The position numbers and the translations under genes were made by a program. From Aurelia coerulea (lineage: Eukaryota > Cnidaria > Scyphozoa > Semaeostomeae > Ulmaridae), in the NCBI GenBank assembly GCA_039566865.1, contig CM076961.1:6781501-6845500 (forward strand): DNA of 64,000 nt, in the 5' to 3' direction. The notes beneath the pieces are model-generated. The model did not search any database. It saw only the letters and a program-made list of their open reading frames with translations, and was not told where the DNA came from. Numbering within the stretch: position 1 is the stretch's first letter; every line of letters begins with the position of its first letter. Below are positions 46,156 through 58,155 of the stretch, one piece after another.

Positions 46156-46314
46156 AGCTGTGCCTGTCCTACAATGAGTGGTAGCAAATTTGCTTATGAT
46201 AGGTCAAAGCGAGTCCTACTCAAACCTGGAGAGCCAATTTTTGAATGCAATAAAACTTGTGCATGTGCTGATGGATGTCCAAACAGAGTTGTGCAACAAG
46301 GCAGAACAGTTCGA
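46156..46314 (+). CDS. SUV39H1-like: SUV39H-type H3K9 methyltransferase, exon 2 (rest of pre-SET)
   Basis: 53 codons, phase 0 at both ends (CTTAG acceptor, GTAAGT donor). It starts SCACPTMSGSKFAYD and ends CPNRVVQQGRTVR. It supplies pre-SET cysteines C169, C171, C198, C202, C204 and C208, so with the three in exon 1 the full set of nine that bind the three-zinc cluster is present in the canonical spacing (CxC..C, CxC, C...CxC...C). The ECNKTCACADGCPNRVVQ block is close to the family consensus. The reading frame is not the one that stays open downstream of the donor (46275-46472), which is a chance frame. Confidence 0.93.
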
Positions 46315-49300
46315 GTAAGTTACATATAATTTATTTATTGCAGCCCTCACCAGGCTGCTTGATTCATTATCAGCAGGGAGAATCTCGTCTCCTTAAAAAC
46401 AGTCTTAGCAAACGTTTTTACAAGAGGGACTTGCACTTGTCTGAATTTTCAAATTCGTTTGAAATTTTGTAATGTCTGCTATTTTGGATTGTGTTAATTT
46501 GGAAGTTCAGACCATTTAAAGCAGCTGAATTTCAAAATTGGATAAGCTCCCCTTTGTGACCTTAATAGAGCTCTTGTGGTACTAGTAGAAAGATGTAAAA
46601 TGAATTTCGTGACATATGTGTGTGCATAGGTAGTAGTTCAGATTTTCAAGTAAACTTGATCTACCAATGGATGTAGCTAACAAAGACAGCTTTTCTATAG
46701 CTGGTTCCTAACGCCGGCTGTATTTTGTTAGAACAGGCTACTATTTCCTTGTTTTCCATGGTAGTTTCTACGTTTTGGATTATACTTTTCACCGACTTCT
46801 TCTTAACCGGGCCATCATTTGGAGGGGAAATTCTAATCTTAGGTGAACAATTGTTCCCTGAATTGCACACCCCCATACTAATCAAATCAAGTACCCCTGG
46901 GGTGGTTCCATTAACTTAAATTTGGGTGGAACCTGGCACCTTAAGAGTTGGTATCGTTACAAAATTGTACCGTAAATCCTCAAATTAGTTCTCCCAAGTA
47001 AGCTCTCTTTGATTAGCCCCCGGCGTCCTGCATACAGTTTAAATTTTTTAAATAATCTTAGCCCTAAGTATACAGTAGATCCAATTCCCCCTCTTCATCA
47101 TTCACGGTACCATCTTCGCAACTAGGATGTCAAAGGGCGATTAAAGGAAGGGGCAGAACGATTTAAGTCTAGCTTCTTTCCTAACTGTTTATCCGAATAG
47201 AATAAGCTTGGGCCTGAATTGAGACTTGCCACTTCTGTTGTCGCTTTTAAGAAAAAGCTCTTATCAAAAATCTGCCCCCCTCCCCTGCAAAATCTGTCTT
47301 TGGATTTCACGATCCAAAAGATTATCCTATCTTTCTCAACTTAGGGTTGGTCTCAGTAAGTCGAATTTCCATAAATCCAAGCATAATTTTAGGGATACCA
47401 TAAACCCAATGTGCCCAACAAGTGATGGCATTGAGAATAGGGAGCACTTTTTGTTGCTCTGCTCATCTTTTATGTTCATCGGCAATATCTTCTCACTGGA
47501 ATTTTTGAAGTATTACGACCATTTGTACAAATCATCGATCCTTCAAATGATGCTTTGACACAGCTTTCGGTGATCAAGATCTTTCTATGATTTGAATAGA
47601 AATATACTCGAATTGACTTTATGTTTCATTCATGAAACTGGTCGGTTTAACTAAGATCTTTTTAAACTTCAGTACCAAGTAATCACCAACTTCCTCAATG
47701 CAGTTTTGGGGCTCTTTCTGTTTCACATTAGAAGCCAGGCATATTTATTATATTTTTAGGCATATGTTATATCTGTACACCCATCAAGATGAGCTGCGCT
47801 CCTCATATTGTAATCTCAATCGCATACATGACCGGACATCTGATGTCAGACAGAATCTAGTATAGTATCCATCAGGTTTTAATTGTTCGTAGTGTACTTA
47901 GTTGTATGTAGTTTAGCATTGCATGTCTTTTTATTGGCCATGGGGTAGTAATTGTCTTTCACTCCCTTCGAGTCCCGTCTTAAAGTTTATTGCTTTGTGA
48001 CCTGTTATTTTTGATTTTTGTAAAGAAAATTCTGAAATTTTTGATAACATTGATAAGAGCAACAATGAAAGAACATTTTTGAAGATGTTTTTTATGTTGA
48101 CTTTGTTTGTTATTTATGGGTAAGGTTACTGTTTCCCTTCAGGACGATATAGCAAAATTTATCCAGTCAACTTTTGGATTTTACATCATTGGATAGCACA
48201 CACATCTACCTACAGTTCCTTATAACTTCAAGGAGTTTTACTTTATTTTTCAGCGAATTATAAGCAATGTAAAATAAGGTCTCTTCAGCTGGGAAAATGC
48301 TGTTTACATGACGAGGAATATTTGAGAACTAAAGGTTAAATTTTTCAAGTGCCTTTGATTTCCTGTTGAATGGATTTTGCGGTTATAATACCAATTATGT
48401 CATTGTAAACTCTGCGCTAAATACCTGCAGGATTACTCTATTTACTCTTGTGGCCAGATTAATTTCAATCAGTTACAACAGTGGAAATATACGCTAAGAA
48501 ACTGTTTCAGCTCTTTTCTCAAATGTAATTTTTCAGCATCCAATGGGTATGGGTAAACTTGAAAAAATCAATTAGAGATATGCACAAATAATCTCGTTGG
48601 GTTTCAATGCAAATGAACTGAAACTTCAGTGAAGGTCAAATCATGATAAAACAGCTGTCAGCGAAGATTTTCCGCGCAATTGCAATTTTATTATTATTCG
48701 TCAGTCCCCTGAAATTTAATTTCTCTTGCTAGCCGGCCATAATGGGCGACGCTACTCAAGTTTATACGTGTTATGTCGTGAGCGTGATAATCAAGAGAGA
48801 AAACACTGTGAGTGGTCACTTAAGGGGTACAGTAACCTTAATACCCCAAACTTTTTTCGGCTCATACTATCATATCCAATGAATACTCAAAGCCTTTACT
48901 TTTCAGGGGTATTGTTCTGATGCAATTTGGAATCAGCATTAAATTATCTTTCAAATGAGCTATAGCAGATGTAGTTTTGACGATGTAGCAATTTTTGCCA
49001 ATTGGTGCATCCGCCATTATGAATTCTTCCCCCTAATAACTCATTTCTCGGTCTAATGATTCATTGGGATTTTCTTTGTAACTACTGATACCTTTTTCCA
49101 TCACCTGACGAAATTTCAGCTTTATACTATTTTGTTCTGGGTTCACGCTATATTTTCACTAAAATGACTGGACTAAGATGAATTGAATTAAAGATATTTG
49201 CGAATCACAACAAAATCTTAACAACAGAAGCTAGGGGTTTTTTATAGCTACTCCGTTCCAATCCTAAAATTTGAAATTTATTTTAGAGATAGGATACAAA

Positions 49301-50771
49301 TTTTTATTGCTTTGTTTACAAACAATTTGCCACATAGCCGACCAATGCAGATTTATTTATTCAGTGGGCGAGTGCAGAAGTTCCTCTTTGCCATTTTATT
49401 TCTGCAAAGTGCTCATTGTTATGAACTCCCGTGACATGAAGGGGCATTGCAAATTCCTCTATTCACCATTCTTTTGTTATAGTAAATTGCAATGATTGTG
49501 CTTTTGATGAAAGCTGGCTTAGGGAAGTTCGTTCGTTGCCGACCCGTTCATTATTTAAGTAGAACTTTGAAATGAGACATATCGTTGTATAGAATCAAGC
49601 AACATTTTCTCATGATACCGTGGAAGAGAAACAACACAATGAGTAGTGTCTAGTCAATTCCTGCCGGAGCATCTCCTGGACACCCCTTGGCATTTGCTCA
49701 TAAACAAATTTTGGGCCCCAGGGCATTTCACGGACAATTTTTCCTGGCCCGCAGGGCATTTCAGAATACTAGACGCTGTTGCTTATAGAGTTATTCGAAA
49801 AAAAATTCATCAGGCCTCCTGGCATTTTTGCAGAAAATTTGTGTTGACCCCAGCGCTGCCCGGGGAATGGTCAGGGCAGGGATTCGACAAGACACAAGAA
49901 TACATTTTTGATCATAATATAGGCCACATCGACGGTGCATTATTGCATGACTTTCTTGCAGAATTTTCCCAGAATGATGGTTATTATTGGACCAAAAAGC
50001 CATTTTTCTCTACGTTGCTTTCTGGTTGTATATCAGGCTTAAATGGCATACACAACGGTCAAATGCTTTCTGTAGCAGGTTTGTAATTGGCATATCGTAT
50101 GTGATGATGTTGGCATTGGCATATATACTGTTAAACTTGAGAAACTACAATGTATATCGGCATTTTGTTTGTCATGTTTATAGATTATCCCCCTAAGCTC
50201 CATTCATTCATTTTAAAATGTAAATAAATGGAGTTAAAATTTGCTGATTTAGAGGGACTAGATCGATCTAGATATAACGTGTTGTATTTGATGATATTGG
50301 TGCGTGCATTGATGTTTTGCCACGGCTCCCTGAAAAGCAGTTCTTATGGACTGACGGGGCTACCGTGCCTAAATATATAAAATGAATGGAAAAACGAATA
50401 CTGCTTAGCTTGATGAACCACAGTGTGTGTAGGCATGTTCTTTGTTTTATTTATAGATTACCCCCACTTAGGTCCTTTCATGCACTTCAAAGTAAGCATA
50501 TGGAATTTACAGTAATTTCGCTGCGAACTCTATCTGAACATAACCTTTATTACTATATTACTTGATATAATTGTTTCTTTCTTTTTACTCAGCAAAGAAA
50601 TCTGTCCAGCAATTTAATGCTCTCAGTCAAAGAGAGAATAAGTGCTGCATGCTGTACTTTTGTGATATTTTTATACTAGATTTCTATATCTTTGTTTGTT
50701 CATTTGAAAGTTTCTTATGTGGATTTGTCTGAGATGAAGATACTTATTTTGATTAATCTTAAAATTTGAAG
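46315..50771 (+). other. intron 2 of the SUV39H-type gene
   Basis: GTAAGT to TTTGAAG, phase 0, about 4.5 kb. Contains a LINE fragment. The remainder (47650-50770) shows only short unrecognised frames, including 49646-50086, which reads through a loosely repeated (G/C)GGGCATTTC phrase. Confidence 0.8.
47130..47640 (+). repeat. LINE C-terminal fragment with Cys/His motif
   Basis: A frame with CPTSDGIENREHFLLLCSSF is the Cx(n)HFLLxC block at the C-terminus of many Jockey/CR1-type LINE polyproteins. Frameshifted. Confidence 0.55.
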
Positions 50772-51020
50772 GTTATGATATTCCGAACACCAGATGGTAG
50801 AGGTTGGGGCGTGAAAACTTTAGAATTCGTAACAAAAAACCAGTTTGTCGTGGAATATGTTGGAGAAATAATAACAAGTGAAGAAGCTGAAAGACGGGGT
50901 AAGCAGTATGATGCAGTGCAACAGACATACCTGTTTGATTTGGACTACACTGATGAAGATGCAACCTTTACTATAGATGCTTATCGTTATGGGAATGTTT
51001 CTCATTTTATCAATCATTCA
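50772..51020 (+). CDS. SUV39H1-like: SUV39H-type H3K9 methyltransferase, exon 3 (first part of SET)
   Basis: 83 codons, phase 0. Starts [18 protein letters not shown] and contains [18 protein letters not shown] and [18 protein letters not shown], ending [11 protein letters not shown] at a GTAAGT donor. The GRGWG loop contacts S-adenosylmethionine, and the EYVGEIIT(S/N)EEAERR block is near-identical to animal SUV39H proteins. The final NHS is the first half of the catalytic/cofactor-binding NHSCxPN motif, which the next intron splits. The acceptor has a weak pyrimidine tract (AATCTTAAAATTTGAAG). Confidence 0.95.
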
Positions 51021-51589
51021 GTAAGTAACTCTAGTTATTTTTCTGATCAAATTGATCCAATCTTTTACATTATTTCAATTGTGTTTTAGAACAGTCTGGT
51101 TTCTCTGAATCCATATTGTCACCAATTTGCCATTTTGTTAAGATGGCAAATATGATCCAAATGTCACCAAGTCATTCATTTACCAAACAACATTTGAATA
51201 ATTGTTTGTTGTGGAAACCCTTTTGCCCATTGAATATTTTCTCAATTTACCTTAATTTGGACAACTGGTACATTCAAAGCTGAAAGTTTGGAATGGTTAA
51301 AGTTTCAAATGGTTTCAAAGAGTGAGCAAGGCTTTTTCTTAACATTTTTTATGCAGTTACTTTTAAAAAGCATGCAAAAATTCCTTTGGCTGTATTTTGT
51401 GCTTGTGATACTTCGATGTAGAGCATTCAATGGTGTTCTTTGATAGAATTTGATCAATTCTCTTCTGTCCGAAACATTTTGGTTTCAATTAGTTAACAAT
51501 CTTAGATGATTTGAGCACAAGCATTTTGACAAATACTTTTTCAACATGCGTAGGAAAAAGTGTTGTTTGTATCTGCTAGCTTTGATGTA

Positions 51590-52400
51590 TCTCCTTCATG
51601 TTTTGGATGCATTTTCTGTTTGTGGCCTTTGTGCTGTACCTTCGTTTTTCCTTTGTTAATCTTGATATTGCATGTTTTTCTTTTCTTGCTTCCACGTCAA
51701 ATATTTTTTTGTTAATTGCTATATCTATTACAAAAAAGGTACATAAAGTAAAATATAATCACTTTGATAGGGATTTAATTCAAAGCACCGTTTTGAGCAT
51801 TGCTTTTTCAAATCTGACCTTCGTTTTTCTTTCATATTTTTTTTCATGTGCTGTTTCTGTTGCTGTTGCTGATAATGTTGCTGTTTCTTTTTCCATACTG
51901 TTATGTTGCTTTTTTAAGGTTTTGTATTTATGTCCTGTTGCTCCATGTTTATCTTTGAATTAGTGCCTTTCTCCGGCTTGACATGTGCTTCAGTTCTGAG
52001 GAGTTCTGTCTGTTTCGATGGTTGTTTTTGTTCCTATTTTCATTTTGATTTGTTCCTGTTCTTTTGCTGTTTGGTGTCTGTTTCCATCCATGTTGTTGTT
52101 CTTTTTGCCTGAAATTTGTTTTTCTTTTAAATTTTGATCACGTTATGCACCCTTTTCTGTTTCTGTTTCTTTGTCTGTTTCTGTTTCTGTTCGATTTTTT
52201 AATTTGTCTGTTTCAATCTCATATTTCTGTGCTCCACTTTTGAAATTCACGTCTTTTTCTATGCATTTTTTTTTATATTTGTTGTTTTTGATATCTGTTT
52301 CTGTTCCTATTTCTGCTATTCTGCATTTCGTCTCTTGGTTTTTTTTTAATCTTTTTTAATTCCAATTTTTGTTTTGTGTGATGCCGTTTATATTTGGTTT
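51590..52400 (+). repeat. T-rich low-complexity tract
   Basis: Degenerate TTTCTGTTTCTGTT-type pyrimidine repeat. Open frames here (for example 51598-51963) are products of low base complexity and lack protein-like composition. Confidence 0.7.
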
Positions 52401-52619
52401 CATTGATAATTGTTTTCTCTTTTACAACCTCGTCCCCAGGTCCTCTTGTCATACAGTATTACCCCGCCACCAAGAAACTGGCTTATAAGAAACTGCAGCC
52501 TGCCAAACGGCACCACAGTCATTCTCCAACATTTGGCTCAATATAACATTTATATAAAGATGAACACAAAAATAAGACGACTTGGAGTTCTTCTACAATT
52601 TTCTTCTTCAATTCTCTAC

Positions 52620-52655
52620 GCGTTTTGACTCTATGGTCATCGTCAGGAGAATGAA
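52620..52655 (-). ncRNA. possible hammerhead-like ribozyme remnant of the Penelope-like element
   Basis: Minus-strand CTGACGATGACCATAGAGTC followed by AAAACG resembles a hammerhead core (CUGAUGA, a short stem with loop, GAAA) that is known from PLE terminal regions. The core deviates at several positions, so activity is doubtful. Confidence 0.25.
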
Positions 52656-52895
52656 TATTTATGTGATGGTATGCCCTTTTTATAGCCTGTTAGCGGTCAC
52701 ATGATTAAAAAGGGGTCACGTGATGCCTAGTTGGGGTCACGTGATGCAAAATATTGCGTGACATGAATCCTTGATTTGATTTTAAAGTTACGTTTTATGT
52801 GTAGAAAATGATAGGCCACAGGTAAACAAAGTATTGAATTAATGGGCGAACGGAAACAAAATGGCCTATCCATTGGTTTTTTGAGGAATTTTTTG

Positions 52896-54944
52896 CTAAT
52901 ATTTGTCTGGGTGGTTAAGTTTGTTATTTAGACCTTTTGGTGTAAGAGTCTGCAGTCGCATAATCCAGTTATCTTCGTGAGTCTCCAATAATTTTGTTAT
53001 ATTGTCGGCGTCTTCTTTCTCAATTCGTTCGATTATTGTAAACCTTGTGTCCCTTGCAAAGATATGGTGTTGTTGTTTAAAGTGTTTCTCTACGGGAAGG
53101 AGCTTGTCGTATTGAGTTGATTTTATTCTAGAACGATAGTTGTCCAATCTGTAGTTAAAAGGCCATTCAGATTTACCGACATATTGTATGTTACAGCGAA
53201 CGCATTCAAGGAGGTAAGTGACATTCATGCTCCTACAGTTTGATTTATGAAAGATCTTGTATGTTTTTTTGGTGGTTGCACTTATAAAAGAATTAGTTTT
53301 GATGACATGATTACAGCAAAGGCTTCTACTGGTGTTACAAGGTGAGCAATATTTAGCTATTTGGTTTCTCGCTTTCTTTCTGAAAACTTTGTTATTAGTT
53401 ATGGTGTTGCTACCAATAATCTCTCGGAGGTTCTTGCATCGACGGAATGCAATAATTGGGGGTTCTGGGAAGAGTGCCTTTAATTTTGGTTTTATATTTA
53501 AGATATCCCATCTTTCTCTTAGGATCTTACCAATTTGGGGAAGTGTAGAGTTGAAAGTAGTTACTAGGGGGATTCTTTTTGTTCTTTCTTCCAAGGTATT
53601 TCGTAGCGTAGTTTCTCTCGGGGTTGCGATGGCTTTGTGGATCGGCTCGTGGAATATTTCTCTGTGATGTCCACGGCGTATAAAATTTGCTTCCATTTGT
53701 TTTCAGTGACTCTTTAATTCACTATCTTTAGTGCATATTCTTTGGAGTCTAAGTGCTTGAGAATATGGTAGACTGTTCTTTAAGTGCCTGGGATGAGCTG
53801 ATTTGTAGTGGAGGTAGTTGTGTGTATCGGCTGGTTTGGTGAAAAGGGTTGTTTGTAGTTGTCTATTTTTGTTGATGTATATGCGGGTGTCAAGGAAAGG
53901 AATTGATTTCTTTGATATTTCGTAGTCAAATTTTATAGATGGGTGCTTGGTGTTCAGCCTTTCGGCAAAAGTCTTGAATCTTTGTTCATCGCCTTTGTAG
54001 ATAATCAAAATGTCGTCTATATATCTGCCGTAGTACAGGCAATCATTAGTTACTTCAGGGTAGATGTATTTTTCTTCGAATTCGCCCATGTAAATTACTG
54101 CGGATGAAGGTGCTGCAACCGTGCCCATGGCACATCCTCTTGTTTGGAGATAGCTGTTTCCGTTAAACGTAAAGCAATTAAGCGTGAGCACATGTTTCAT
54201 GAGGGTCAATAGGACCTCAGTTGCTGGCTCTTTTTCGGGTCTTGCGTTAAGTGCATTTTTAAGGGATAATAGTCCTTCTTCGTGGGATATGTTTGTGTAA
54301 AGGGACCTTACATCCATGGTTACGAGTAATGCATCATGCGGTATTTTGCCTATATTCTTTATTTTGTGAAGTAAATCTGTAGTATCACGGATGTATGATC
54401 GAACTTTTTTCGCTAGCGGTTGTATAAAATGATCTACGTATTTTGATATTTTCATTGTGTGACTGTTTGTAGATGCCACAACAGGGCGGCCAGGATTATT
54501 CTTTTTGTGAATTTTTGGTAGGAGGTAGAATCTTGCCGGTTTTACATTTTTAGGAGCTTTTAAAATATCTATTGCTTCTGCGTCTATTTTGCCTTGAGAG
54601 CGCATTTCGTCTAGTGAGTTGTTGATTATTCGAATGTAGCCTTGAAACGGGTCAAATGTTAATTTCCTATAAAACGACGTATTTCCTAGTTGGTTATTGG
54701 CTTCCGTGAGGTATTCTTTGATACCCCAAATGACGGTGGCCCCACCTTTGTCGGCTGGTGTTATTACAATGTTATCTCTTTTTGACAAGTCCTTTATTGC
54801 CTTGCGTTCTCCTTTCGTAAGATTATGTGCGCGCATTGCCTGTTTGTCATGGTTTTTTATGTCTTCGATGACTGTAGACTCAAAGGTCATAATAGTGGTG
54901 TCTACGTTATACGGTGTAAATGAACTGTTCCGGTCCTTTAATCT
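52896..54944 (-). pseudogene. Penelope-like reverse transcriptase with GIY-YIG endonuclease
   Basis: Two frames, 53703-54977 and 52896-53696, are the same phase, separated only by a TGA at 53703-53705, so one nonsense change breaks a frame of about 680 codons. RT blocks: ITPADKGGATVIW, RFYLLPKIHKKNNPGRPVV, VTMDVRSLYTNI, GCAMGTVAAPSSAVIYMG and the active-site YGRYIDDILIIYKG, then FLDTRIYINKNRQL. Linker with CSPCNTSRSLCCNH. GIY-YIG nuclease: MNVTYLLECVRCNIQYVGKS, FNYRLDNYRSRI and the terminal ETHEDNWIMRLQTL and KGLNNKLNHP. The first codons before the duplication boundary (54945) are target DNA. Nuclease nicks the target and the RT copies RNA there. Confidence 0.9.
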
Positions 54945-55179
54945 TATAACATTTATATAATATTTATAAGAAACCAAGCCACTTGGTTTGAAAAAATGAA
55001 TTTCTTAGTGGCGGGGTAATACTGTATTGGGACGCTGTCGAAAAGGCCCTGGGATCAGCTGGTTACATAAGCAATCTGATTGGCATCTGCATTTTGCATA
55101 TATTATTTTCAATTCAATATTTTACCACTTTGTTGTTATTGTTATAAACAGAAATGCTTTTATTTCTTTTCTATTTTAG

Positions 55180-55428
55180 TGTGACCCAAACCTTAGAGTA
55201 TATGGAGTCTTTGTTGACTGCTTAGATGCTCGTCTTCCAAGGATAGGCCTATTTGCTACAAGAGATATCCCAGCTGGAGAAGAGCTTACCTTTGATTATC
55301 TCGTGTCAAACAGTGATGAAAGTGGGGCGAGTCCATTGACACCAAGCAAGCACAGAAACAAAGAACCAGCCCTAAAAAGGTTTTTATGTGCATGTGGGGC
55401 TAAGAATTGTAGGAAGTATCTATTTTGA
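55180..55428 (+). CDS. SUV39H1-like: SUV39H-type H3K9 methyltransferase, exon 4 (end of SET and post-SET)
   Basis: 82 codons plus TGA at 55426-55428. It begins [20 protein letters not shown], completing NHSCDPN, and has GEELTFDY with the catalytic tyrosine (Y343). Post-SET cysteines C373, C375 and C380 ([15 protein letters not shown], the chain end) together with C304 form the usual zinc site. The insert between SET and post-SET ([20 protein letters not shown]) is phospho-acceptor rich and differs from vertebrates. Total protein 385 residues against about 410 in vertebrate SUV39H. All catalytic residues are present, so the enzyme should be active. Confidence 0.95.
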   Translation, partial: CDPNLRVYGVFVDCLDARLPRIGLFATRDIPAGEELTFDYLVSNSDESGASPLTPSKHRNKEPALKRFLCACGAKNCRKYLF

Positions 55429-55950
55429 TCTCTCCACCAAGGACAGGTTTTGTAAGACAATAGCATGAGCTGCTTTTAATTGACACCGCAATTCAAAGGA
55501 AATTCTCCCAACTAGTAATTCAAAACAAACAAAGCCGCAAATCTGAAACTCCAGTAGCTGGCTTGCTCGTTGTGTATACCAGAAATTGTTCTTAAGAGCA
55601 AATATGAGCATAGATCGAACGAAGAAGAAGATATATACACATCTGCCACAGGTATTTATTTTATTTGGTTCAAAAGCCAATTTTCTTACATTTTTGGGTT
55701 TAATTAAAGTATTTACTGCTCAGCTTCTGAACCAAAAAAATAAAATGCCCGAGGTAGATGTGTAGATATATCCTTCTTCTTTAGACATAAGCTCATGTTT
55801 GCTCTTCCAATCAATTTCTGCAATGCACAATGAGCGTACTAGGAAACTTGGTTTCAGAGAAACTTTTGCGACTTGGCTTGTTTTGAATTACTGGTTGAGA
55901 GATTCTCCTTTGTCTGCAATGGCTAATCGTTTTGAATTCAGGTGTCAACA
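55429..55950 (+). promoter_or_regulatory. 3' UTR with long inverted repeat and polyadenylation signals
   Basis: Candidate poly(A) signals ATTAAA (55703-55708) and AATAAA (55739-55744). The sequence from about 55478 to 55676 is an imperfect reverse complement (about 70% by eye) of about 55717-55930, with a 40-base loop that contains the ATTAAA. If transcription reaches the second arm the RNA would fold into a hairpin of about 200 base pairs. Confidence 0.5.
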
Positions 55951-57561
55951 ATAGCAGCTCATTCTATTGTCTTACAATAGCTGTCCTTGTTGATCTCCCC
56001 TCCATAGATACTTTTAATGCCTACTTTAATTCTGAGCAGTACTTAAAAAGAGGAAGTAGAATCAAGTGTCACGTGTCTAAGCACCCACAGTTGAGTTTTT
56101 GTTATGTCACATGACATGAAATATCAACTGTGTCAACCAGAAAAGCTGCCCCAATTTTGAAAGCTTGTGTCTTTAAATTCACTTGGAGCAGTTACCCCTG
56201 ATACATGCTTTATTGGTTTACCAACTTTTTCTATGCAATGTCGATTTAAATTATTGGGCTACCTTTAGTAAACCTTAAAATGCATCTTGCACAACTGATT
56301 TGTCTACTTTGTCACCTTCTGTTGTTTTAAGTCAAGGAGTGACAAACTAATAGTTATATTCCGAATATCGATGTTGCTTTGCAAAATTATGTTTTACTTG
56401 GGACATCATAATGGCATTAAAAGGAAAGTGGGGAATATTAGTAGTCAAGTCAGCAGTTGTATCTACTGTTAGAGAAATCATACTAAGCCCTAATTTGCAC
56501 TGTTTGATGCCAAATTTTCTTATCCACAACATAACTGAAGTTCTCCAGAACCAGAACCAGAACCAGCTGGCAGTAGCACGTTTTAAGGGAAATATTTTAT
56601 GCACTTCACTTTTAGTTTTGTTCTTGGAGCCTTAACATTGTTTGAAATTTAAACAACCCTATAGTGGTCTGGTTATCTGACACGTCATATTTTAGTTGGT
56701 GGGAAAACAAGCCCCTCCCCCTACCTAACTCTTGACTGGTAAGAGATAGAGCAACAAAATTTGGTTTGCTAATACCTCGAGGCATGTACTTATTAAACAT
56801 TTAAGGATTAACTCAAAATTAGCCATCATTTTTGCTAGACATCAGCCTTTTTCTTTGTATAATCCAGAAAAACGGCAGAATTGAACTAAATCAATAGACT
56901 CACGAACAAGTTCCAGTTATCGCAGCAACAAGAACAACAACTTAAAAATGAGGTTATTCTGGTTGAAAGTGAGCAAGTTTGTTGATTCTTGGATTGATGA
57001 AACATTCGCCTGAATACTTGTGGCTTGTGGTCATTACTAACATCACCAACAACGTGAAGTTTGATGCGTTTTATCATCTGAGGCTTGAGCTGACAATTTA
57101 GGCCCATACACCATTGGCTGGAGCACTCTGCTTTTCTTACAGTGTTGCTATGGTTTCCATATCGGACATGAAATTGAGGGAAACAGTTTCGTCCCAATTT
57201 TCAATGGGAAAGTCCATTAGTCGTAGATACAGCGTCCATCAGTCTATGGCAATATCTACAAACTTGTAATCAATGTACTAAATGAAGAAAAATATGATAG
57301 AATCAAATTTGGAGTGCAATTTCGAAAACATTAGAATTATTATAAAATACATCGAAGAACACTAGTCTGCTAAAGAAATATGCAAAATATTGCAATTTTG
57401 CTACATTGTTGTGAACATTGTGATTTGAGAGTTTGCAATTGAGATAGGGTCAGTCCTAGAAAATTGTCTCCTTCCCCTCCTTTGTCAAAATGTGTCAATG
57501 AAGCGTTACCAGTAGTAGCATAATAGGAAGCTGCAAATAGTCAGAAAGTTTCATTGCCATA
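55951..57561. other. downstream flank, nothing recognised
   Basis: A short CCAGAA microsatellite at about 56543-56568. No gene family seen. Confidence 0.4.
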
Positions 57562-58155
57562 CAGGGTGTCCTAAAAAAGTTGTGCCCCATTTTCCTGAAG
57601 ATTGTGACAAAATGGCAAAATATTCTAACCAAAATTTTATATAATGTTGCTCTACAATTGTTCAAATAAAGTTTGCTGCCATCCACGTAAAGATTCTTTG
57701 AGAAATGCTGGAGCTATGACCTTCAAAAGATCAAAATTTGCCTGATGACTGAAACCAACGGTTGTCCATTTTGTCTTACTGTTGCGCAGTGATAAATAGC
57801 TTAATTTGAGGTAAGAAATAGTTTCTATGAGGTAAGGAATAATTGAAATCTCTGATGATTATCGGAATTTTCATGAGAACTATGACATTGGACGCTGCTG
57901 TTTCATTTCATCCATGAAGATATTTATAGATGCAAAATAGTAAGATAAAATGGCCGACTGCTGGTTTCAGTCATCAGGCAAATTTGGTCTCCTGAAGGTC
58001 ATAGCTCCATCATTTTTCAATGGATTTTGATGGGGATGGTAGCACACTTTAATTGAATATCTGAAGAGCAACATCATGCAAACGTTTGGGGAGAATCTTT
58101 TGCCATTTTGTCGCAATTTCAGGCCAACTGGGCACAATTTTTTGCGGAAACCATG
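57562..58155. mobile_element. mariner-like MITE
   Basis: TA at 57560-57561, then CAGGGTGTCCTAAAAAAGTT; the inverse right end is diverged (CATGGTTTCCGCAAAAAATT) with TA at 58156-58157. Arms of about 210 bases around a spacer rich in short unrelated sequence. Same terminal type as 42370-43374. Confidence 0.65.

Larger units (their letters stand above)
52542..54960 (-). mobile_element. 5'-truncated Penelope-like element with 16-base target duplication
   Basis: Body 52558-54944 on the minus strand, flanked by TATAACATTTATATAA at 52542-52557 and 54945-54960. The 5' end is cut within the RT N-terminus, and the 3' untranslated part (52558-52895) follows the endonuclease. Target-primed insertion with 5' truncation is normal for PLEs. 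It lies antisense to the host gene. Confidence 0.85.
52454..55024. mobile_element. TA-flanked MITE (CAGTATTACCCCGCCAC ends) carrying a Penelope-like insertion
   Basis: Starts CAGTATTACCCCGCCACCAA and ends with the inverse, with TA outside each end (52452-52453 and 55025-55026). TAAGAAAC motifs lie just inside. Without the nested element the MITE would be about 170 bases. Confidence 0.75.
51021..55179 (+). other. intron 3 of the SUV39H-type gene
   Basis: GTAAGT to CTATTTTAG, phase 0, about 4.2 kb. Mostly T-rich low-complexity sequence followed by the MITE plus Penelope-like element. Confidence 0.85.

Noticed and set aside
46275..46472. Plus-strand frame overlapping the exon 2 donor
   Set aside because: Different frame from the conserved pre-SET coding sequence and crosses the splice site.
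51598..52359. Hydrophobic open frames that look like membrane proteins
   Set aside because: They derive from a T-rich low-complexity tract; Phe/Ser/Val-rich composition is forced by the base content.
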